Assembly: GCA_037043455.1 (NCBI GenBank)
Contig: JAWPHD010011514.1
Coordinates: 19,218-83,217 of the forward strand
Direction of reading: 5' to 3'
From: Cyrtodaria siliqua
Taxonomy: Eukaryota; Mollusca; Bivalvia; Adapedonta; Hiatellidae
DNA: 64,000 nucleotides
The position numbers and the translations under genes are program-made. Below the pieces are notes generated by a model, which saw only the letters and a list, made by a program, of their open reading frames with translations, had not been told where the DNA came from and searched no databases. Position 1 is the first letter of the stretch, and the number at the start of each line of letters is the position of its first letter. Shown here piece after piece: positions 56,460 to 64,000 of the stretch.

Positions 56460-56642
56460 GGATAAGAAATAAAATATTTCCAGCGGGTTTATATTGTGCG
56501 AGATAAAAACCTGGTGTTTGTGACTTGAAACACATCAAAACCGCAGGCCTGCGACCCTTTGTATTTATGAACTTCAAGTCCCGCCCACCAGGTATTGATC
56601 TGGGACAATATAAAACTGTTGGAAATATTTTATTTCTTAAAT
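56460..56642. mobile_element. Small MITE
   Basis: AAGAAATAAAATATTTCCAG at the left and TTGGAAATATTTTATTTCTT at the right, with inner pairs such as ACCTGGTGTTTGTGACTTGA / TCAAGTCCCGCCCACCAGGT. The 68-codon frame at 56525 lies mostly in it. Confidence 0.65.
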
Positions 56643-56884
56643 CAACACAGGTCTGCTGTCAAATATTTTCCCATTCATTATTATTATACACTAATTGGGG
56701 ATACGAAGTCTGTATCAACTCTGTTAACTGATGAGATGAGATGATGGATGAAGTTTCCAATCGGCACACGGCATTAGTCACTGAGCTAAAACAATCATCG
56801 TGATCCGTTGTTGAACATCGAAAGTCTTGCAATGGACTGATGGCATTTTATCTGCCGCCTGTCAACTCTTCTTCCATTCGTCAG

Positions 56885-57172
56885 TAGCGTACACTACTAC
56901 TGGACACAGAGTCTGTATCATATTGGTTCATCTTGTACACTACTACTGGACACAGAGTCTGTATCATCTTGGTTCATCTTGTACACTACTACTGGACACA
57001 GAGTCTGTATCATCTTGGTTCATCTTGTACACTACTACTGGACACAGAGTCTGTATCATCTTGGTTCATCTTGTACACTACTACTGGACACAGAGTCTGT
57101 ATCATCTTGGTTCATCTTGTACACTACTACTGGACACAGAGTCTGTATCATCTTGGTTCATCTTGTTCAAAG
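56885..57172 (+). repeat. 46-bp minisatellite (six copies)
   Basis: Unit TACACTACTACTGGACACAG, AGTCTGTATCATCTTGGTTC, ATCTTG, with almost no differences between copies, so the expansion is recent. A diverged precursor is visible at 56690-56730 (TACACTAATTGGGGATACGA). Three staggered frames through it are artefacts. Confidence 0.9.
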
Positions 57173-57177
57173 ACAGA

Positions 57178-57420
57178 CCGTCTCCGTGGCCGAATGGTTA
57201 AGGACATTGCGTTGTAAACCTTCGCCTCTCACCGCTGCGGGTTCGAATCCCATTGGGATCTCGTTGACTAGTGAGGAGTTTCGATTCTTATGGATGGCTG
57301 GAGGTGTACAAAACTGGTTGTAACCAGGAAAATTGAGTGGTCTGCCTCCACCACAAAAAATCGACCATCATATATAGCCTTACATTGAAAATGACTTAAA
57401 ACACCATACAAACACAAAAA
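57178..57420 (+). mobile_element. tRNA-Leu/Ser-like headed SINE
   Basis: The head GTCTCCGTGGCCGAATGGTT carries an A box (TGGCCGAATGGTTAAG) and GCGGGTTCGAATCCCATTG a B box. The long extra region fits a class II tRNA. The body has AAACTGGTTGTAACCAGGAA, GTGGTCTGCCTCCACCA and ATATATAGCC, shared with 47430-47675. It starts right after the 46-bp array. Confidence 0.75.
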
Positions 57421-57644
57421 TCAAATAAACATACCGGTAGTTATTATGACTTGAACATACCATATTAGGTTTTTCCAGTGAAATAGAGGATTTTATGAGG
57501 AAATAAAACCTTATATTTTCATTGTTTATATTTCAAAATGACGTCATGCAACTGTTGATGTTGCTTGCGCTGTTGACGTTATTGACGTCATTGTTTTCGC
57601 ACATTATATTTTTTCGGCTAAATTTCCAGGTTTCCACGTTGTGA

Positions 57645-57812
57645 GTATATACTAAATAGAATATTTGTTGGTTTGTAGTAAATATAGGATTTATATTCAT
57701 CTCGAAGAGAGAAAACTCACTAAAGCACTCGTGAAAACATAAGTTTTCTCACTTCTCGAGGAAAATAAATCCTATATTCACTCAAAACAAACAAATATCC
57801 TCTATATATTGG
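57645..57812. mobile_element. Palindromic MITE
   Basis: AATATAGGATTTATATTCAT with CTCGAAGAGAGAAAACTCAC is mirrored by TTTTCTCACTTCTCGAGGAA with AATAAATCCTATATTC. AATATTTGTTGGTTTG is mirrored by AAACAAACAAATATCC. Confidence 0.7.
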
Positions 57813-58032
57813 AACAGCAATTAACCTCAGAGGGAGATGAGATGAAGGTTCCCATCAGGCATGCCTCAACCCGGGAGCAAACCTACGTGGGGTAGAGGTG
57901 ACCGGGCCTGGAAATCACAAACCATTCAAACTATTCTTAGACTTGAGCTCAAGTACTGAAAATTTGTTCACAAATATTTCTATGCATCAAATATCAGCTT
58001 GTTATGAAGGGTTTATTCTGTAAACTTATAGA
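57813..58032. other. Spacer with a tRNA-like fragment
   Basis: CAACCCGGGAGCAAACCTAC with GTGGGGTAGAGGTGACC resembles part of the 91-bp unit on the minus strand. It is too short to classify. Confidence 0.3.
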
Positions 58033-58268
58033 AATATTTGTGATGAATTGAATTGAATTGGATTTTAAGGCACACCAACACATGAAAGGTTATATGGCGC
58101 CTAACAGGCATGAACATGCCAGGCTCATCCTCCATGTACATTGAGATAAAATATTTAGAATGGGCCTTGGACCTTCTCACCCTGAACTGCAGAGTTGCTG
58201 CAAATTCTATTGTAGACACTCCATTTACGCTGGAGCCACATTTATTGTTTTTCTGCCACTGCTCTTAG
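58033..58268 (-). mobile_element. SINE-like element, GCGCCATATAACC family, reversed
   Basis: On plus it begins with the tail TGAATTGAATTGAATTGGAT, then AGGTTATATGGCGCCTAACA and CCATTTACGCTGGAGCCACA. Truncated beyond the TTTCTGCCACTGCTCTTAGT point. Confidence 0.65.
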
Positions 58269-58324
58269 TGATAAATAAAATTTGCATACTTGAGCTCAAG
58301 TCTAAGAATATTCTCAAGAATGGT

Positions 58325-58595
58325 GGCCAGGGTCCATATTTATAAAGCTCCTTAGCAATATCTTAAGTCAAATTTTATCAATTTTTAAACAACTTTTTCT
58401 ATCGATTTTTGATGTTTTCTTAATATTGTTAATCAGGTTATGGATAAACAAAACCTACATCTAAATATTTATCTTAAAATTAATGGTTTGTAATGTCCCC
58501 AAGAGGTTAAGGATATTTAAAAATATATAAAAATCTTAAATTTTGATTTAAGTAATATTTTCCACTTAAGTTGCTTTATGAATACGGGCCCTGGT
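58325..58595. mobile_element. MITE with GGGYCC ends
   Basis: CCAGGGTCCATATTTATAAA with GCTCCTTAG at the left and CTTTATGAATACGGGCCCTGG at the right. AAGTCAAATTTTATCAA is mirrored by TTGATTTAAG-type sequence. Related to 51605-51834. Confidence 0.6.
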
Positions 58596-58599
58596 CTGC

Positions 58600-58655
58600 A
58601 GCTCTCAAGTGAAAGGACCTAGCCACTGAGCTACCACAGGTGCTGTGATCCATTG
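58600..58655 (-). repeat. tRNA-like fragment related to the 91-bp unit
   Basis: On the minus strand it reads GGTAGCTCAGTGGCTAGGTC (a good A box) followed by GAGAGCTGCAGACC. ACCAC...GTGCTGTGATCCATTGTT downstream also matches the right flank of the 91-bp array. It supports a tRNA origin for that array. Confidence 0.45.
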
Positions 58656-58659
58656 TTAT

Positions 58660-58930
58660 AGAAACACAACACATGGGTTACATATGGTATAACCATTGTG
58701 TTGTGAATTTTGGCAATTTGGTGACTTTAAAAAATATGTAAAAAAAAAAAAGCTATTAAAAAAAAGCACTCTGCCATACACATTATCTAACTAGAACTAT
58801 CACTGAAGGTGATGAATACCCCACTTTTTTCATATAGCCAACTAGGATAGGCAAAATTAAGTCATCAGTTGTTATGTGTATATGAAGTTTGTAACAATCC
58901 ATTCAAAACTGTTTGAGGAATACAAGTAAT
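58660..58930. other. Spacer with a reversed partner at 43.7 kb
   Basis: 58790-58925 (ACTATCACTGAAGGTGATGA, AACAATCCATTCAAAACTGT) matches 43725-43905 in reverse complement. Confidence 0.4.
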
Positions 58931-61900
58931 AACAAGAGGCCCAAGTGGGCCTGTGGACGCTCTACTGGCTAAAGATAAAGTTAATGCACAAGGGGCCATA
59001 ATTCTTTCAAATATCGTTCAACCAGAACATGGTGATGATATAGGCAACTAGGCTTGGTACTGATTTTCCCTGACAAGTTTCGTTGAAATCCAGCAAGAGG
59101 TTCAGGAGAACTAGTCTGTACAAAGTTAGTGTATTAAAACTTTTAAGGGGCCATAACTCTACCAAAATTCATTCAACCAGAACATGGCAATGATAGGTGC
59201 AACAAAGCTTGGTACTGATCATCCCCATCAAGATTCGTTGAAATCCAGCAAGGAGTTCAGAACAGACTAATCTGGACGTTTCTCTATTAAAACCTTTAAA
59301 GGGCCATAACTCTGACAAAAATCATTCAACCCGAATATGGCGATGATATGCACAACTAGGCTTGATACTGATCATCCTTGTCAAGTTTCGTTAAAATCCA
59401 GCCAGGGGTTCAGGAAAACTAGCCCGGAAAATGTTTGTGTATCAAAAACCTTTAAAGGGCCATAACTCCACCAAAAATCTGTTAACCTGAATGTGACGAT
59501 GATATGCACAACTAAGCTTGGTGCTGATCATCCCTGTAAAGTTTCGTTGAAATGTGGGGAGACGTTTAGGAGAATAGTCCAGACAAATTTTGTGTATTAA
59601 AACCTTTAAAGGGCCATAACTCTGCCAAAAATCATTCAACCGGAACACGGCAAAGATTTGCACAACTAGACCTGGAACTGATCATCCCTAAAAAGTTTTG
59701 TTTAAATACGGCCAGGGGTTCAGGAAAACTAGTCAGGACAAAGTTTGTGTATTAAAACCTTTAAAGGGACATAACTCCGCCAAAATCATTCAACTGGAAC
59801 ACAGTGAAGATATGTACAACTAGGCTTGATACTGATCATCGCTGAAAAATTTCAATGAAATTTGGCCAAATGAAGGCTATTTCTTCTTAATGTGGCCAAA
59901 ATATAGCATATTTCAGAAAATAAAATCAAGGGCCATAACTCCGGTATAAATGGTCCAATCTGGCTGGTTTTCAAACTTGTCGGCGCTTTAATTGATAGTA
60001 ACAATCTGGTAAAGTTTGGTAAAGATCAGATGAAAAATGAAGACCCTATCGTATTAACAAGGCAAAATATAGCATTTTTAACTAAATCAAGGGCCATAAC
60101 TCGGCTGTTCCTGGTCCGATCTGGCTGGTTTTCGAACTTGTCTGAGCTTTCATTTATATTAACAATCTGGTAAAGTTTGGTAAAGATCTGACGAAAAGTG
60201 AAGGTCCTATCGTCTTAACGAGGCAAAATATAGCATTTTTAACTAAATCAAGGGCCATAACTCTGCTGTTGCTGGTCCATTCTGGCTGGTTTTCGAACTT
60301 GTCCAAGCTTTCATTGATATTAACAATCTGTAATTTTTGGTAAAGATCGGATGAAAAATGAAGACCCTATCTTCTTAACGAGGCAAAATATAGCCTTTTT
60401 TAACTAAATCAAGGACCATAACTCCACTGTTACTAGTCCAATCTGACTGGTTTTCAAACTTATCCGAGCTTTCATTGATATTAACAAGATGATAAAGTTT
60501 GGTAAAGATCGGATGAACAATGAAGCCCTTATCGTCTTAACGAGGCAAAATATAGCATTTTGAACTAAATCAAGGGCCATAACTCCGCTGTTACTAGTCA
60601 AATATGAATGGTTTTCAAACTTGTCCGAGCTTTCATTGATATTAACAATCTGATAAAATCCGCTGTTACTGGTCCGATATGGCTGGTTTTCAAACTTGCT
60701 CGAGCTTTCAATGACATTAACAATGTGGTAAAGTTTGGTAAAGAAAGGATGAAAAATGAAGGCCCTTTTGACTTAACGAGGCAAAATATAGCATTTTGAA
60801 CTAAATCTAGGGCCATAACTCCGCCGATACTGGTCCGATCTGGCTAGTTTTCGAACTTGTCTGAGCTTTCATTGATAGTAACAACCTGGTAAAGACCGGA
60901 TGAACAATGAAGCCCCTATCGTCTTAACGAGGCCAAATATAGCATTTTTAACTAAATCAAGGGCAATAACTCTGCTGTTAATAGTACGATCTAGCTGGTT
61001 TTCGAACTTGTCCGAGCTTTCATTGATATTAACTATCTGTTCAAGTTTGGTAAAGATCAAATAATAAATGAAGGTGCTAGATTGTTCACAAGGCTTAATA
61101 TGGCATTTTTCAGCAAAACAAGGGCCATAACTCCATTGAAATTATTTTGATCTTGCCAGTGTTCAAACTTATTCGAGCTTTCATTGATATAAAGACACTG
61201 GCAAAGTTAAGTAAAGATCCGATTAATATTGAAGGCCCTAGAGTGTTCACAGGGCAGAAAATAGCATTTTTCAGGAAAACAAGAGGCCCAAGAGGGCCTG
61301 TGGACGCTCTACTGGCTCCAGATAAAGTTTATGTATAAGGGGCCGTAAGTCTTTCAAAAATCATTCAACCAGAACATGGCAATGATAGGTGCAACTAGGC
61401 TTAGTACTGATCATCCTCGCCAAGATTCGCTGAAATCTGGCGAAGAGTTCGGAAGAGACTAATCTTGAAAAGTTTGTGTATTAAAACATTTAAAGGGTCA
61501 CAACTCTGCCAAGAATCATTCAACCGAAATATGGCGACGATTTGAACAGCTAGGCTTGATACTGATCATTCTTGTCGTTTCGTCTGTATCCAGCCAGGGG
61601 TTCAGGAGAACTAGCCCAGAAAAAAATTGTGGTACCAAAATCCTTTAAAGGGCCATAACTCTGCCAAATATCTGTAAACCAAAACGTGACGATGACATGC
61701 ACAACTAAGCTTGGTGCTGATCATCCCTGCACAGTTTCATTGAAATCTGGCAAGGGGTTCAGGAGAAGTAGATCAAAACAAAGTTTGTGTATTAAAACCT
61801 TTAAAGGGCCATAACTCCGCCAAAAATCATTTAACCGTAACACGGCGATGATTTGCGCAACTAGACATAGAATTGATCATCCCTAAAAAGTTTCGTTTAA

Positions 61901-64000
61901 TCTGGCCAGGGGTTCAAGAGAACTAGTCGGAACAAAGTTTGTGTATTAAAACCTTTAAAGGGCTATATCTCCGCCAAAAACATTCAACTGGAACAAGGTG
62001 ACTATGTACAACTAGGCTTGGTACTGATCATCCCTGCAAAGTTTTAATGAAGGAGGCCAAGACATAGCATATTTCAGAAAATCAAGTGCCATGACTCCGA
62101 TGTAAATGGTCCAATCTGGATGTTTTTCGAACTTGTCCAAGCTTTCATTGATATTAACAATCTGGTAAAATGTCTTAAAGATCTGATGAAAGATGAAGGC
62201 CTTATCGTCTTAATGAGGCAAAATATAGGATTTTAAACTAAATCAAGGGCCATAACTCCACTGTTACTGGTCCGATCTGGCTGGTTTTCGAACATGACCG
62301 AGCTGTCATTGATATTAACAATCTAGTAAAGTTTCATAAAGATTGCATGAAAAATGAAGGCCCTATCGTCTTATGAGGCAAAATATAGCATTTTTAACTA
62401 AATCAAGGGCCATAACTCATGTTACTGGTCCGATCTGGCTGGTTTTTCGAAATTGTCTGAGCTGTCATTGATATAAACAATCAGGTAAAGTTTTGTAAAG
62501 ATCAGATGAAAGATGAAGGCCCTATCAAATTAATGAGGCAAAATATAGCATTTTTAACTAAATCAAGGGCCATAACTCATATGTTACTGGCCCGATCTGG
62601 CTGGTTTTCGAAATTGTCTGAGCTGTCATTAATATAAACAATCAGGTAAAGTTTTGTAAAGATCAGATGAAAGATGAAGGCCCTAGCGAATTAACAAGGC
62701 AAAATATAGCATTTTTAACTAAATCAAGGGCCATAACTCCACTGTTACTGATCCGAGCTTTCACTTATATAAACAATCTCTTAAAGTTTGGTAAAGATCG
62801 AATGAAAGATAAAGGCCCTATCGTCTTAATGAGGCAAACTATAGCATTTTAAACTAAATCAAGGGCCATAACTCCCCTGTTAATGGTCCGATCCAGCTAG
62901 TTTTCGAACCTGTACTAGCCGTCATTTATATAAACAATCTGGTAAAGTTTGGTAAAGATTGGATGAAAGATGAAGGCCCTATCATCTTAATGAGGCAAAA
63001 TATAGCAATTTTAACTAAATCAAGGGCAATAACTCCGCTGTTAATGGTCTAATCTAGCTGGTTTTCAAACTTGTCTGAACTTTCATTGATATTAACAATC
63101 TGTGCAAGTTTGGTAAAGATCCAATAATAAATGAAGGTGCTAGAGTGTTCACAAGGCTTAATATGGCATTTTTCAGCAAAACAAGGGCCATCACTCCATT
63201 GAAATTATTTCGATCTTGCCGGTTTTCGAACTTGTCCGAGCTTTCATTGATATAAAGACACTGGCAAAGTTAAGTAAAGGTCCGATTAATATTGAAGGCC
63301 CTAGAGTGTTCACAAGGCAGAAAATAGCATTTTTCGGGAAAAACAAGGGCCATAACTCCGGTGTTACTGATCCGATTGGGCTGGTTTTCGAACTTGTCCG
63401 AGCTTTAATTGCTATTAACAATCTCTGCAAGTTTGGTAAAGATCAAATAATAAATGAAGGTGCTAGAGTGTTCACAAGGCTTAATATGGCATTTTTCAGC
63501 AAACCAAGGGCCACAACTCTGGTGAAATTTATCCGATCCGGCTGGTTTTCGAACTTGTCCGAGCTTTCATTGATATAAAGACACTGGCAAAGTTTCGTAA
63601 AGATTCGATTAATAATGAAGGCCCTAGAGTGTTCACAAGGCAAAAGTTAACGACGGACGACAGACGACGGACGGAAGACGGACAACTCGCCATCCCATAA
63701 GCTCTGCTGGCCTTCGGCCAGTAGAGCTAAAAACAAGGGCCATAACTCCGGTGTTACTAATCCGATTTAGCTGGTTTTCGAACTTGTTCGAGCTTTCATT
63801 GATATTAACAATCTGTGCAAGTTTGGTAACCATCAAATAATAAATGAAGGTGTTAGAGCGTTCACAAGGCAGAAAATAGCAATTTTCAGAAAAACAAGGG
63901 CCATAACTCCGGTGTAAATGGTCTAATCTGGCTGGTTTTCGAATTTTCCCGAGCTTTCATTGATATCAACAATCAGGCAAGTTTGAAAAAGATTGTATGA
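58931..64000 (+). mobile_element. Tandem-core element, family 2, running off the window
   Basis: 5' end AACAAGAGGCCCAAGTGGGC then CTGTGGACGCTCTACTGGC. Two core types follow: 58960-59890 units with GGCCATAACTCTACCAAAA, CAACTAGGCTTGGTACTGAT and AGGGGTTCAGGA; then from 59930 units of about 160 bp with AAATCAAGGGCCATAACTCC, GGCTGGTTTTCGAACTTGTC, GAGCTTTCATTGATATTAAC and AGGCAAAATATAGCATTTTT. It is interrupted by a full second copy at 61276-63731, after which the outer core resumes to the window end. No coding capacity. Confidence 0.75.
61276..63731 (+). mobile_element. Complete family 2 element nested in its own family
   Basis: Starts AACAAGAGGCCCAAGAGGGC at 61278 and ends with a GACGACAGACGACGGACGG stretch, CATCCCATAAGCTCTGCTGG and the hairpin CTGGCCTTCGGCCAG before TAGAGCTAAAAA. 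The outer core is cut inside a TTTTTCAGGAAAACAAG|GGCC phrase and resumes with AAAACAAGGGCCATAACTCC, so AAACAAG is present at both junctions. Confidence 0.75.

Noticed and set aside
57180..57250. Functional tRNA-Leu or tRNA-Ser gene
   Set aside because: The same head and body recur at 47 kb with a SINE tail, so a SINE explains it better.

Overview
This is eukaryotic genomic DNA, almost certainly from a bivalve mollusc. That is an inference from three things: the mix of tRNA-headed SINEs, short inverted-repeat elements and tandem-core mobile elements; a DZIP3-like HEPN gene of the kind expanded in molluscs; and AT-rich, intron-rich layout. There are no operons, bacterial genes, rRNA genes or CRISPR arrays. 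Most of the window is repetitive, and most long open frames are artefacts of tandem repeats.

Two host genes can be read. (1) A complete Rab27-type small GTPase on the + strand (34691-42494): five coding exons, 223 codons, intact GTP-binding motifs and a C-terminal CSC prenylation signal. (2) The 5' part of a DZIP3-like HEPN-domain gene on the - strand (18675 down to 16403): two exons whose splice phases agree, with an RX4H HEPN motif. Its remaining exons were not found.

The most striking feature is in the Rab27 gene. The acceptor and start codon of coding exon 1, the acceptor and P-loop start of exon 2, and the end and donor of exon 3 are each amplified into a minisatellite beside the real exon (about 13, 13 and 15 copies). 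The acceptor of exon 4 is also duplicated, as a 14-bp direct repeat flanking a SINE-like insertion. So four of the five coding exons have a duplicated splice edge. The HEPN gene also has a 1.35-kb minisatellite starting just outside its first coding exon.

Layout: 1-2.5 kb dispersed repeats and a LINE tail; 2.5-7 kb a nested tandem-core element between inverted arms; 7.1-7.7 kb a TTAA-flanked MITE; 8.3-11.4 kb a broken BEL/Pao retrotransposon; 11.6-16.2 kb two more tandem-core elements; 16.4-20 kb the HEPN gene start and its minisatellite; 20-29 kb foldbacks, SINEs, an 89-bp perfect palindrome, a 2.6-kb inverted duplication and a C43 tract; 29.8-30.8 kb a 59-bp minisatellite; 31.1-33.2 kb a reversed tandem-core element; 34-42.5 kb Rab27; 42.6-54.9 kb AT repeats, minisatellites, MITEs and SINEs; 55.2-57.2 kb a 91-bp and a 46-bp minisatellite; 58.9 kb to the end, a second-family tandem-core element with another copy nested inside it.

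The two genes show no functional link. Rab27 proteins act in secretory-vesicle and lysosome-related organelle docking. DZIP3-like HEPN proteins are probably RNA-binding, ubiquitin-ligase or immune-type proteins.
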